A stretch of DNA of 64,000 bases from CAVWUA01 sp963758025. Lineage in GTDB: Bacteria; Planctomycetota; Planctomycetia; Isosphaerales; Isosphaeraceae. The notes below the pieces were generated by a model. That model saw only the letters and a list, made by a program, of their open reading frames with translations. It did not search any database and was not told the DNA's origin. This document shows positions 1 to 12,172 of this stretch, in pieces. Each line of letters begins with the position of its first letter. Positions within the stretch are counted from its first letter, which is position 1. The stretch is from the NCBI GenBank assembly GCA_963758025.1, contig CAVWUA010000032.1, positions 1 to 64,000 on the forward strand, given 5' to 3'. The position numbers and the translations under genes were made by a program.

Positions 1-21
1 AAACTTGGAGATCGGAATTCG

Positions 22-2671
22 ATGATTCGTCTGAGCCGATTCCGCGCCCTGGCCCTCGTTCTGTTCGTCATGGCGGGTTCAACCCGCGCCGCTGAGTTCG
101 CCAGCGTCTGGCCGGAGGACACCCGGCGCGTCTGGGCGGGGCCGGACTACTGGGCGAACCGCCTTCAGGACTGGCAGGTTCGTGACGGACAATTGGAGTG
201 CGTCAGTACCAGGATCAACGAGCCGATGCGCACCGTCCACCTGCTGACCCATCGCCTCGGCGCGGCGAGCCAGCCCTTCACGATCAGCGTGCGGACCGGC
301 TTGACGTTGGACCCAGGGGCGATCGGCGGCGACGCGGCGAGCGGCTTTCTGATCGGGGTCGGCGGCAAGGAGATGGACTATCGCGCCGCGGCGATGGTCC
401 ACCGCAACCCTGGACCCGGCGGCGGCCTCTTCGCCGGTCTGGACCGCGCCGGGCACCTGTTCCTCCGCAGCTTCGAGACCCCCGGTAAGGCCCGCCCCGA
501 GGACCAGTCCCCGCCGATCGAAGGGGTCGGCAAGAATGCCCCCTGGCGCGAGCCGGTGACGCTCCGGCTCGAAGGGAAACCCGAAGGGGATCAATACACG
601 CTCATTCTCACGGCCCACGATCCGAAGACCGATCGCGAGCTGGGGCGACTGACCCGCGAGAAGGTCGATCCGGCGTCACTCGAAGGGGGCGTCGCCGTCG
701 TCTCGAACCCCGGGACGGGAGCCAACGCCGGGACTTTCTGGTTCCGCGACTGGAAACTCAACGGCCCGAAGGTCGAGGCTCATCCCGATCGCACGTTCGG
801 CCCGATCACCAGCACCCAGTACACCTTGAGCCGGGGCATTCTGAAGCTCACCGCCCAGCTCATGCCGATCGACCCGCGTTACATCCCGGGCCAGAAGGGG
901 CCGGAGCGGCCGGAGACGGTGGCCTTGCAGGTGAAGGACGGTGACGGCTGGACGACGATCGCCGAGACCGAGGTCATCTTCCCCGGTTCCACGGCGACGT
1001 TCCGCGTTGAGGACTGGGACGACACCAAGGACACGCCTTTCCGCGTCGTTTATCAACTCGGCGATTCTGATGAGAACGCCGCGCGGTTCTCCTGGACGGG
1101 CACGATCCGTCACGACCCGATCGAGAAGGACACGATCACCCTGGCGGCCCTCTCCTGTTGCGAGCAGTTCGGCGGCGGCCCCCGAGGCGGTGGCGGCTTT
1201 CCCTGGGCACGCCGCACCTGGTTCCCCCACGCCGACCTCACGCCGAAGGTCGCCAAGCACGATCCCGACCTCTATTTCTTCGCGGGAGACCAGATCTACG
1301 AAGGGAACCCGACGCCCCCCGTGCGGGCGCCTCTGGACGAGGCGATGCTGGATTATCTCTACAAATGGTACATGTGGTGCTGGTCGTTCCGTGACCTGAT
1401 CCGGGACACCCCCTGCATCACGATCCCCGACGACCACGACGTCTTTCAAGGGAACATCTGGGGCAACGGCGGCCACCCGTCGCGGCCGGGGGACCCGTCG
1501 GGCCTCTTCGGCGGGTACGGCATGCCGCCCGAGTGGCTCAACATGATGCAGCGCACCCAGACGAGCCACCTGCCCGATCCCCATGATCCCCGGCCCGCCG
1601 AGCAAGGAATCACCGTCTATTACACATCCATGAACTTTGGCGGGATCGGCTTCGCCATCATCGAGGACCGCAAGTTCAAGTCCGCGCCCGCCATCGTCGA
1701 TGCCCCCATGACCCCTGATAGCCACATCATCGATCCGAACTACGACACCCGCAAGGCCGATGTCCCCGGCGCGACCTTGCTCGGCGACCGGCAACTGGCG
1801 TTCCTTCACGAATTCTCGAAGGACTGGCGAGGCCACGAGATCAAGGCCGTGCTCAGCCAGACGATCTTCTGCAACCTCCAGATCAGCTCCCGGGGCGTGA
1901 CCGCCGGCCAGCTCGACAAGGACCTCGACTCCAACGGCTGGCCCCAGACCGGCCGCGCCAAGGCCCTGCGCGAGCTGCGACGCGGGTTCATGGTCCACAT
2001 CGCGGGGGATCAGCACCTGGCCAGCACGATTCACCACGGCATCGACGCATTTGATGATGCGATGTGGTCCCTCTGCGTGCCCGCCATCGCCAACCTCTAC
2101 CCGCGCTTCTGGAACCCCGACTATCCGCCGCGAAACGCCGAGGAAAACCTGCCCCCCTTCCTGGGCCACTACGAGGACGGCTTCCACAACAAGCTCGACG
2201 TGCGGGCCGTCGCCAACCCGGTCGAACGACCCGAAGCCCGGCCAGTTTCCCGAGCCGGTCGAACTCTACCGCGAAGGGACCGGCTACGGCATCGTCCGGT
2301 TCCACAAGCCCGAGCGCACGATCACCCTGGAAGTCTGGCCCCGCCACGTCGATCCCGAAAAGGGCCAACCCTACGACGGCTGGCCGATCACCATCCGGCA
2401 GTCCGACAACTACGGACGCGAGGCCGTCGCCTATCTGCCGACACTTCGGGTCAAGGGACTGACCGATCCCGTTGTTCAGGTTATTGATAATTCCAGTGAT
2501 GAGATTATCTACACTCTCCGGATCAAGGGCACGTCATTCCGGCCCAAGGTCTTCGCCGAGGGGGCCTATACGGTCAAGGTTGGCGATCCCGACCAGGACA
2601 AGTGGAAGACGCTGGAGGACGTGCCGACGCTCCAGCCCGGTGAGGAGCGGACCCTCGACGTGGCGTTTTGA
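22..2671 (+). CDS. PhoD-like metallophosphatase, secreted (frame break near 2220)
   Basis: Exported phosphodiesterase/alkaline phosphatase D-type enzyme. An N-terminal signal peptide (about residues 1-23) is followed by a LamG-like or 3-keto-disaccharide-hydrolase-like beta domain (about 24-245) and the PhoD-type calcineurin-like core. Metal-site motifs are visible: FFAGDQIYEGN near residue 420, DDHDVFQGN near 475 and IAGDQHLAST near 655. After residue ~733 the frame breaks around position 2220; the C-terminus continues one frame over (GQFPEPVELYREGTGYGIVRF onward) to a TGA at 2669-2671. Dropping one base in the string ccggtcg restores a continuous protein of about 880 residues. PhoD enzymes are known to hydrolyse phosphodiesters; the substrate here is not deducible. 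First gene of a co-directional set, 145 bases before the next. Family confidence is high; the break is probably a sequence error. Confidence 0.85.
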
Positions 2672-2816
2672 GGGGAGAGGCGGTGTCGTCGCCCGGTTGG
2701 CAAGTCCAGGTGCTTGCAACGGGCGGCGATCCGCCCCATGCTAGGAAGCGCGGGGGCCGGTTTCCACGTCTCCGCTGCACCCGGTCCGCAAAAGGAGATC
2801 GCCAGGAGTCTTTGCC

Positions 2817-4185
<1,369 letters not shown>

Positions 4186-4196
4186 GGAGATTCGCC

Positions 4197-5395
4197 ATGA
4201 AGGTTTCGGCGAGGTGCGCGGGTGGGTTGCGGACGGCCGGGGCACTGGTTCCGAGCTTGTTTGGGCTCGGACTTTGCCTGCTGGTTTCCGCGGGATTCGC
4301 GCAGAAGGACGAGCCAATCGATTTTGATAAAGCCAGGCAACTGCGGCAACGGGTGCTCAAGGGGGAGACGTTGGCCCCCGAGGAGCGGGTCTATCTGGAA
4401 CGGGCCAAGGCCGCCTTCCGGAAGCGGCAAGGGGCAACGAAGACGGAGGCGGGCCAGGCCTCCGAACGGGAGTCGAGCGGTCTGGCCCCCTTGACCGAAC
4501 TCTCGGCCGAGGGGGGCTATAAAGGGCAGGACGGCGGGCTCTACGGCGAAGGTCAGAATGAGCCGCCCGAGGCGATTCGCGTCGCCGCGCAACGGATCGC
4601 CGGGCAGATCCAACCCCTGGACAGGCAGGGCACGCCGTCGCCGGACGGCAAGATCGGCCTGATCTCCGTCGGCATGTCGAACACGACGCAAGAATTCCGG
4701 CGGTTCATGGCCCTGGCGAACGCGGACCCGGAAAAGTCGCCCGACGTGGTGATCGTGGACGGTGCGCAAGGAGGCATGGACGCGCTGACCTGGGCGTCAC
4801 CCGAGCAAGCGGTCCGACCCGGGCGGCCTGACCCGTGGACGGTGCTCGATGCGCGGCTGAAGCAGGCGGGGATCGCGCCGAGCAGGTGCAAGTCGCCTGG
4901 ATCAAGCAGGCGAGGGCCAACCCGGCTGCTCTGGGCGAATTCCCGAAGCATGCCGATGCGTTGGCGGAGGACCTGTCCATCATCGTTCGCAAGCTGAAGG
5001 AACGATTCCCCAACTTGCGGATCGCCTATCTTTCCAGCCGCATTTACGCCGGATATGCCAGCACGCGGCTGAACCCCGAGCCGTATGCCTATGAGTCGGC
5101 CTTCGCCGTGCGCCGGTTGATCCGGGACCAGTGGGAGGGGAAGGCGTCTCGCAACGCCGACCCGGACAAGCCGAAGACCGTCGAGGAACCGCTCCTGCTC
5201 TGGGGCCCCTATCTCTGGGCCGACGGCGTGAAAGGGCGCCGGAGCGACAATCTCGTCTGGACCCGCGCCGACCTGGCGGGGGACGGTACGCACCCCAGCC
5301 CGAGCGGACAGCGGAAGGTGGCGGAACAGTTGCTCACCTTCTTGAAGACTGATCCCACGGCCAAGGGATGGTTCCTGTCGCCGAAGGCGAAGTAA
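4197..5395 (+). CDS. Secreted SGNH/GDSL-like protein (frame break near 4880)
   Basis: Predicted exported protein of about 399 residues. The N-terminus has a signal peptide (hydrophobic stretch LVPSLFGLGLCLLVSAGFA). A charged linker follows, then a hydrolase-like region with a block-I-like GMSNTTQEF and a C-terminal DGTHPSPSGQRKVAEQL resembling the Asp-x-x-His block of SGNH esterases; VVIVDGAQGG lies between. The frame breaks near 4880: restoring one G gives GIAAEQVQVAWIKQ continuously. The start at 4197 has a strong GAGGAG site and sits 11 bases after the oxidoreductase stop. The esterase assignment is an inference from the Ser and Asp/His motifs; the substrate is unknown. The GMSNTTQEF form is a distinctive variant of the usual GDSL block. 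Confidence 0.65.
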
Positions 5396-5432
5396 CCCGC
5401 TCTGATCCCCCCTTGAGAGGAGGCCTTTGACC

Positions 5433-5834
5433 ATGAGTCTGGACGACGATCTTTCCGTATCCTCCAAACCCCTGGGCGCGGAGCCAGCGACCGTGGATCG
5501 CCAGTCCCGGACCTGGGCCATGATGCTGCATCTGTCGATGCTGGCCGGCATCTTCGCCGTCCCGGTCGCCGGGCTGGTCGTGCCCATCCTGATCTGGCAG
5601 CTCAAGAAAGACGAGATGCCGTGGCTGGATCCCCACGGCAAGAACGCGGTCAACTGGATTCTTTCCGCGCTGCTCTATGCCGTGATCTGCATCCCACTGG
5701 TTTTCGTTCTGATTGGGATTCCCCTGCTGATGATCCTGGGCCTGCTCGGCGTGATCTTCCCGGTCATCGCGGGGATCAAGGCGAACAACGGCGAGGTCTG
5801 GAAATACCCGTTGTCGATCCGCTTCATCCATTGA
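5433..5834 (+). CDS. DUF4870 (Tic20-like) small membrane protein
   Basis: A 133-residue integral membrane protein with three or four hydrophobic segments: residues ~32-55 (MLHLSMLAGIFAVPVAGLVVPILIW), ~75-95 and ~97-120. The motif WLDPHGKNAVNWILS between the first and second segments, and the late pair GIKANNGEVWKYP, are typical of DUF4870. Function is unknown; the family is often described as Tic20-like and is widespread as stand-alone proteins. The ATG at 5433 is preceded by GAGAGGAGG; an in-frame TTG two codons upstream is less likely. A strong terminator follows immediately, so this probably ends the transcript starting at 22. Confidence 0.85.
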   Translation: MSLDDDLSVSSKPLGAEPATVDRQSRTWAMMLHLSMLAGIFAVPVAGLVVPILIWQLKKDEMPWLDPHGKNAVNWILSALLYAVICIPLVFVLIGIPLLMILGLLGVIFPVIAGIKANNGEVWKYPLSIRFIH

Positions 5835-5855
5835 ACGAACGGAACCGGCGGAATC

Positions 5856-5906
5856 AACAACGCCCCGAGCCTGGAGAAGATCCCGGCTCGGGGCGTTGTT
5901 TTTTTT
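5856..5906. terminator. Strong intrinsic terminator
   Basis: A perfect 16-bp stem (5856-5871 pairing with 5885-5900, arms reading aacaacgccccgagcc and its complement) with a 13-base loop, followed on the plus strand by at least six T. It sits between the stop of the DUF4870 gene and the convergent stop of the DUF1552 gene, so it ends plus-strand transcription and can act in both directions. Confidence 0.9.
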
Positions 5907-5926
5907 CGTGCTCGGTCAGGTCCGGC

Positions 5927-7247
5927 TCACGTCAGCTTCGGCAGGGGGCCATCGCCGCAGAAGTCCGGGTTGCCGAACGTGTCGATCCGGTGTCCCATGC
6001 CGTGCGCCAGCGAGAGCAAGCAGGCGGTTGTGGGCGACCTTCGGGTACTTGATCGAGCGGCCCATGCGGAAGTCCAGCCCGTTGCCGACCAGGACGAACG
6101 GGATGTCGTTGAGCGTGTGGGAGTTCCCCTTGCCCAGCTCGTTCGTCCAGACGATCAGGGTGTTGTCGAGCAAGCTACCCGGGCCGCCCGGCTCGGGCGT
6201 CTCGTCCAGCCGCTTCACGAGGTAGGCGAGCTGCTCGCAGAACCACTTGTTGATCCTCGTGAGCTTGTCCTGCGATTCCTCGTTGCTGTCCGGGTGGTGC
6301 GACAGCTCGTGGTGCCCCTCGTCCACGCCGATCCAGCGCATCTTCGCGCCACCGACCGAGTTGGTGAACTGCAAGGTGGCGATGCGGGCGAAGTCGGCGG
6401 TGAAGCTGTTGACCATCAGGTCGATCTGCGTCTTGCTGATCCGGGGGATGTTGTCGTTCTCTTCCTTGATCCCCGGTTCCAGCTCGGGAACCGCGTGCCC
6501 GATGTCCTGGGTGTTCGTCTGCTTGAGCTCCTGCTCCATCTCGCGGACGAACGTGGCGTGCTCTTCGAGCAACTGCCGGTCCTCGGCGCTGAGCTTCGTG
6601 CCGATCTTTTGGAGATCCTCCTGCACGTCGTCGAGGATGCTCTTGAGGCTCTCCTTGTCCTCCATGCGGCCGTAGAGCTTATCGAACATCTGGTACGGGT
6701 CGTCGATCGGCGCGATCGGCTTGTTCGGCCCGTCGTACACCATGCGGGTCCAGGTGTCGGCCCGGTCGGGGACCATCACGCCGAATTCGAGCGAGCCGAA
6801 CCGGGTGCGGGTCGCGGGATCGTTCTGCAGGTAGTTCTTGATTTCCTGATCGATCGAGAGGCCGCTGGCCCAGCCGGCCGGGGTGTCGGAACCACCCTGG
6901 ATGTTGCCGGGGAACAGCTCGATGCCGGTCAGGAGGCAGCCGATGCCGCGCATGTGGTTATCGCCGTCGCCGCGCACCTTGTCGCAGACGCCGTGCAAGG
7001 TCAACACGCGGTCGCGGTACGGCTCCAGGGGCTTGAGGCTCTCCTTGAGCGAGGTGAGTTCCCCCTCCTCGTCGGGCCAGAAGTTGGAGGGCACGACGCC
7101 GTTCGGGCTGAACATCACGACCAGACGCTGCTTGCGCCGCGGCTCGCTGGCGAAGCCCAGGCTGGGAAGGTTCAGAATGAACGGGAAGGCCGCCGCGCCT
7201 AGTCCCAGGTCGCGGATGAATTCTCGTCGGGATTGCTTGCGTGCCAC
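5927..7247 (-). CDS. DUF1552 protein, Tat-exported (frame break near 6015)
   Basis: About 440 residues. A Tat signal (SRREFIRDLGLGAAAFP) is followed by the conserved DUF1552 body: PNGVVPSNFWPDEEG, MRGIGCLLTG, SIDQEIK, and late IVWTNELGKGNSHTLNDIPFVLVG. The predicted C-terminus after the break (SLAHGMGHRIDTFGNPDFCG) lies one frame over and ends at the stop complementary to 5927-5929. GTG at 7247 is chosen because GGAGGA lies seven bases upstream and the Tat arginines follow within ten residues. DUF1552 proteins are related to the DUF1501/sulfatase-like fold and, in Planctomycetes and Myxobacteria, are usually paired with a DUF1592-type cytochrome, as here; the function of the pair is unproven. 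Confidence 0.88.
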
Positions 7248-7306
7248 GTCGTATCCTCCAGAAATAAAAACTCTATCGGTGCGGACCACCGCTACGGAAA
7301 TAGGCG

Positions 7307-9644
7307 TTAAGGCTTGGCCTCCTGGCCTGTCAACGCGGTGGACGCGATGATTTCCACCATCAACTTACGGATATTATCATCGTGCTTGGTGAACGATTCT
7401 CGCAGGTCATCGAGCAGGTCGGGACCGTAGGCACGGATCGGCTGCTTGACCAGGTTATGGAACAGTTGCTGGACGAAGGCCTCGTGCGTTTCCTCGCTGC
7501 CGGCCAGGTAAGCCGCCAGGGCCTTGGCCCCGTCAAACGACACTTTATCGCCTGAAGGGGGCTCATACGAGCCGGTTGCGTCGATGGCCCGTCCTTTTTC
7601 CTCGGTCCGGTAGCGCCCGATCGCGTCGAAGTTTTCGAGCGTGAACCCCAGCGGGTTGATCATCCCGTGGCACTTCATGCACGTTTCGGGGCTGGTTTGC
7701 AGGGCGACACGTTCTCTCGTCGTCAGATCCGGGTGCAGATCCGGTGCCAGCGGCGCGAAGGCCGCGGGCGGCGGACGCAAGGCCCGGCCCAGGACACTCC
7801 GCGTGAGAAACACCCCGCGATGGATCGGCGAGGTCGTCTCCGTGTACGCGAAGGCCGCCATCAGGTACGGGTGGGTCAGCACCCCCGCGCGTTCCTTCGC
7901 GTCCGTCGTAACCTTCTGGAATGGGGCGTCTTCGGGCAAATCCTGCGCCATAGACCTTCGCCAGGCGGCCGTTCAGGTACAGGTCCTCCGCGAGCAGGAG
8001 CTGGCGGAAATCCGATGAATCGCTCCAGACAACATCATCGATGAACAGGTCGAGCGACGAACGTAAGTCCGAGGCGACCGCCTCGTCGAACTCCGGGTAA
8101 GCCTCGGGGGCCTTGGCGATGTCGGGAACCTGTTCGACCTTCAGCCATTGCTGAAAGAATTCCCGCAGTTTCGCCTTCGTGCGCAGGTCGTTGACCATAC
8201 GTTCGGCCTGCCGCGCCACCTGCTCGCGGGTGGAGAGCTGGCCCTCCGCCGCCGCTTTCAAGAGGGCTTCATCGGGCAGCGAGTCCCACAGGCCGAAGGA
8301 GATGCGGGAGGCCACATCGTAAGGGTCCACGCCGTCGTCGAGGATCTCCTGGTAGAGGAACCGGGGCGACTTGAGGGTCAACAGCACGGATCGCTTGATG
8401 GCCGTTTCCAGGTCGGAGGCCTCGTTGAACTGGCGATCGACGAAAAACGCGGCGAGGTCGTCCGTGAGCGGACGGCGGAACGCCCGTTCGGTGAAGCGCC
8501 GGCAGAAGTCCTTGACCCGCTTCTCGCGGTCGGCCGCATCCTCGCGGGCTCCGGTCAACTCCCGGAGGTGATCAACAACGTAATCCGCGACCTCGATCGC
8601 CGCGTCGGTCGTCGCCGCGTCCCAGGCTACGGAGACGGACGTTCCGCGCTCATAACCGATGCTGCGGTCGTCCGGCGGGAACGGGGTTTCCGCGACGAAA
8701 GCCTCGGGAGATCGGTTCGGCGAGAGGTAGCGCTCGGGGATCACCTCCGCGACCCGCTTCGGCAGCACCCACTCCAGCGAGATCGAGGCCGGAGCCGGGG
8801 GCCGCTCCTTGCTCTTCTTGTCGTCCACCCCCTGCTTGGCCTTCGAGAATTCCAGCCGAATCGGATAGACGCGACCCCCGAGCAGGAAGATCGACTCCCG
8901 GTGCTCGGTGTCGTCGCCCGACTTCACCCAGGCGTCCACGAGCGGTGTGTCGTTGTCGTTGACCCAGAGCCTCGTGGCGTGATCGGTGCGGATGATGAAC
9001 TCGTAATCGCCCGTCTCGGGGGCCAGGATCGAGCCGTTCCAGCGGATCGAGAACTCGTGCGGGTCCACCTTGTCGGGGTCCGGGCTGGAGTCCTTGAAGT
9101 CGAAATGAACGACCGGATCGGTCCGCTCAATGACGCGGGCGTTATTACGGAACCCTCGCGAGTTGAAATATTCCGCCTTCAAACCGCGCTGATCGTCCCA
9201 GTTCGCACCGCCGCGGAAGCTGCCGATCAGGTCAGTGACGGAATTGCGGTACTGCCGCACGGTGAGGCGCGACAGCTCGATCCGGGCGGGCTTGTTCCGG
9301 GCCTGGGCGATCGGCGAATAGAAGGCGTCGTGGATGAACGCGGCGACCGCGTCGGCCTCCTCGCCCACGCACTTCTTGGGGGCACCTTCGGGCATCGTCT
9401 TGGTAATCAGCTCCGCGAGCTGATCGACCGAGAGGTCGCCTTCGAGCGGGATCGGATAGCCTTTTTCCGTCCCTTCGCCGGATTCACCGTGACACTTGGC
9501 ACACTGTTGCTGGTAAATCCGCTCTCCATGGGAGGCCTCGTCGGCTGCGGCCATGCAAGGAGCAAACATCAAGGCCACACCCAGGAGCACCATCCGGCGC
9601 CAGGGACGATCCATCCGGAATATCGGCAGGGGATTGGTCTTCAT
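7307..9644 (-). CDS. Planctomycete cytochrome: DUF1587/PA14/DUF1595/DUF1592/DUF1588/DUF1585 (frame break near 7950)
   Basis: About 778 residues, exported (hydrophobic signal ending ...APCMAAA). Domains in order: a c-type haem site CAKCH near residue 49; DUF1587 (SRLTVRQYRNSVTDLIG); a PA14-like carbohydrate-binding insert (~155-290, GLKAEYFN, ETGDYEFIIRTDHATRLWVND); DUF1595; DUF1592 (ASRISFGLWDSLPDEAL); DUF1588 with a second haem-like site (TCMKCHGMINPLGFTLENFDAIGRYR); DUF1585 at the end. The break near 7950 (KVYG then AQDLPEDAPF one frame over) is repaired by one added base. Known association: encoded next to DUF1552, as seen here 59 bases downstream. The PA14 insert suggests polysaccharide binding; the redox role is inferred from the haem motifs. 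Confidence 0.88.
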
Positions 9645-9794
9645 CGGTCGGCCAATCTATCTCAAAATAAAGTCGGAAATTCTCGGGATTCAAACGCGGG
9701 AGGTCGAGCAGGCAGGCGGCCCTTTCGTCGGAAGACCAACGGGCCAGAAGCGTTGGGTGGAGGGATCGCGCGCCACGGCCCCAAAACCGTGTCG

Positions 9795-10892
9795 TCAAGT
9801 GGCAACCATCAGTCTATCCGAAGCAACCGCCACAATCAAATCGCAAAATCGGATTTTCGATTCCCCTTGTTTAACGAATATTGTACCCGAGTCCCTAGAA
9901 AACTGCAAGTTCTGTTCCATCAACAAGAGTTGCCGTTGGACCTGATTGCGGATCCACGGTGAGCCGTCGACGTTGCCCACCTTCTCGTCGGCCTTGTCCA
10001 TCGGGATTCGGGCGGCCTCCCGACGCATCAGACGCCCGGCGGCTTCGCAATCGCCCCGCGTGCCACAGACCAGCCGGTGCTCCTGCGTCTCGTCGTCGAA
10101 GGCGACGATCTTGAACTCCTTGTAGGACTGGTCGGCGCCCGGCTTCCTCGCGGGCAACGGCCGGGCTCTCTTGCCACGCCGCCGTCGCTTCTCCTTGACC
10201 TTCTTCCGCCGCGACACCTTCTCGGTGTCGGTCACCAGCGGCACCATCACGCCATCGCTGCCGAGATAGATCCGCGTGGTCTCCTCCCCGACCTTGCAGT
10301 CGGCCGCCGACCAGTCCAACGGCAGTCGTCCCGAGCGCTGGGCCTGCAAGATCCGCTTGCCTTCGGCCTCGACGAGCACCCGGAGCGTCTCGCCGCTGAG
10401 CTGGACCTGGGCGGTGCGTTTCAAGTTGGCCGCGGCCTTGTCGAAGTTCTTGCCGTCGCCGTTGAGTCGGCAGGCCATCTCGCGCACGCCCAGGCTGATC
10501 GTGCTCTCGATCGTGTCCAGCCAAGCGTCCAGCGGGGCGGTCGATCCCTCGTCGGCGCCGTGCCAGCGGCGACGCCAGAGCCGCACCCGACCATTGATCG
10601 TCAGCACGGTGAAGTCTTGCCGCCCCTGATTGCGTTTGGTCTTGCCCGTGCTCGGGTCCTTCGGAGGGGGGAAAAGCGGCTTCCGCCGCATCGACTCGCA
10701 TCTGCAGGCCCTTCCCGAAGGCTTCCGGCGTAGGTCGGCAAAGAGGTCGCGGACCTGCTCTTCACTCCCCGAGATGATGCCGCCCGGCGGCGCGTCATTG
10801 ATCGCGTCGGCGACCTGGCCGAGCGTCGCCTCCATCTCGGCCCGCATCTGCGTGACGAACTCGTCTCGTGAGAGCTTCGGTCCGGATGACAT
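9795..10892 (-). pseudogene. 3'-truncated transposase (ISKra4/ISLre2-like)
   Basis: The first ~325 residues resemble a planctomycete transposase: IYLGSDGVMVPLVTDTEKV, a basic KVKEKRRRRGKRARPLP tract, FKIVAFDDETQEHRLV, and VDGSPWIRNQVQRQ. In related proteins the DGAPWIRNQ motif is followed by a DFYHL-type catalytic block about ten residues later; here the sequence diverges after about position 9920 and the last ~40 residues look unrelated, so the second half of the catalytic domain is missing. Start at 10892 is the ATG before SSGPKLSRDEF; another ATG lies five codons upstream. I see no intact end repeats. The family name is from memory of motif order and is only moderately certain; the truncation is the firmer observation. 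Confidence 0.6.
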
Positions 10893-11030
10893 GGCAAAGA
10901 CCTCCAAGGGGAAAAGGGCCTTGCCTATCCTGACTAACCCTCAAGCCTGACGCCAGGAATATTTGCCACACCCCGAGGAGGGGACGGAGCGACGGAGCGC
11001 TTGCCTCGCCGGCCATGGTTGCATGCTCCC

Positions 11031-12170
11031 CTAGATACGGCTCCGCTCCTGCATCAGTTGGGCGAGGAGTTGATAGAATTCCGGTCGCCCGCTGATCTCC
11101 CGGGAGATGGATTCATACTCTTCGTCGAGAGCCTGGAGTTCCGCGCGGAGTTCGGCGTGCTTTTGTCGGTTCTCCTTGAGCCGGGTACCGGCGTCGGCAA
11201 GCTGCTGGGCTCCTTCGAGGAAACCGATGAGGACCTGGCCGTAGTCGGGACCGTCGCCGCGCCGGGCGAAGTCGGGGCTCGTGCCCCGTCGCGGGAGCGA
11301 AACCTCTCCGGGGCCGTTCGTCTCCGGGCCAGACTCGTCGTCCGAACCCGCCGCGCCGTCGGTTTCGAGAACAACCGGGTCGGGTTCGAGCTTCCGTTTC
11401 TCGGCGAGGATCGATTCGAGGAGCGTCCGGCACTCGTCGATTGCCTTGCCAATGTTGAGGAGGCTGGGGGCGTCGTTACCGAAATGTTCGTCAGTGTTCT
11501 GATCGAACGCCTTGAAGGCGGCCTGGCACTCGTGCAGGTCCTCGACGATCTCGGCGTAAAAGCGTTTCGGCGTCTGGGCCACCGCCTCGTCAAAGTCCTT
11601 CGACGTGATCTTTCCCTCGGCGATCAGGGCCTGCGCGGCCTCGGGGTTCTTCCGGAGTGCGTTGTCGGTCTCGCGCGATTCCCGATAACGCAGAAACGAG
11701 TAGCGTTCCTCGCTCATGCCGCCGGTCAGCGGGATGCTCCGGATCAGGAAGGGGAGGAGGCGATTGTCGTTGAGGAAGATGAACGGGCCAACGCGCGACT
11801 CCAGGTCGCCGTCGTCAATCTCGGGATAGTAAGTCTCCCAGAACCCTTCCTGAATCCCCAGCATGAGCCGCAAACCATCCCGCAGACCGGCGAAGCCGTG
11901 CATTCGCGTGAGGGCCTCGGTCATCCAGGCGGCAATCTGGAGGTCCTTGGTCGTTTCCGAAAGGCAACGCGATCCCAGCTCGATCACGGTGTCCCAGTCG
12001 GCGACCTTGGTGTCGCGCTGCCAGTCCCCCTGGAGGGTGTCATCCTCGGCGCGGCGAGCCTCACGGATCTCGTCGTACTCCGGCTCGTAAGCCAGACTCC
12101 TCCCGGCCGGATTCTCGCCGCTGATCGGGACGAGCAGAGTGTCAACGTCGATGAGGGAGGGCGTGGCCAT
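11031..12170 (-). CDS. tssA: T6SS protein TssA (ImpA family)
   Basis: 379-residue protein with the ImpA N-terminal domain typical of TssA: ISGENPAGRSLAYEPEYDEIREARR near residue 17, DWDTVIELGSRCLSETTKDLQIAAWMTEAL, then GLRDGLRLMLGIQEGFWETYYPEIDDGD. The C-terminal third is a charged linker and a predicted coiled coil (~320-370). In characterised systems TssA primes tube/sheath assembly at the baseplate or caps the distal end. The length matches the shorter TssA class. Two bases separate its ATG from the upstream tagJ stop, so the two are an operon on the minus strand, away from the main block. No frame breaks. Confidence 0.92.
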   Translation of the reverse strand: MATPSLIDVDTLLVPISGENPAGRSLAYEPEYDEIREARRAEDDTLQGDWQRDTKVADWDTVIELGSRCLSETTKDLQIAAWMTEALTRMHGFAGLRDGLRLMLGIQEGFWETYYPEIDDGDLESRVGPFIFLNDNRLLPFLIRSIPLTGGMSEERYSFLRYRESRETDNALRKNPEAAQALIAEGKITSKDFDEAVAQTPKRFYAEIVEDLHECQAAFKAFDQNTDEHFGNDAPSLLNIGKAIDECRTLLESILAEKRKLEPDPVVLETDGAAGSDDESGPETNGPGEVSLPRRGTSPDFARRGDGPDYGQVLIGFLEGAQQLADAGTRLKENRQKHAELRAELQALDEEYESISREISGRPEFYQLLAQLMQERSRI

Positions 12171-12172
12171 GA

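Noticed and set aside
676..2187. A 503-codon minus-strand open frame
   Set aside because: Antisense to the PhoD-like gene, which has all metal-site motifs.
8148..9962. A 604-codon plus-strand open frame
   Set aside because: Antisense to the DUF1592-type cytochrome gene, whose conserved domains and haem motifs are convincing on the other strand.
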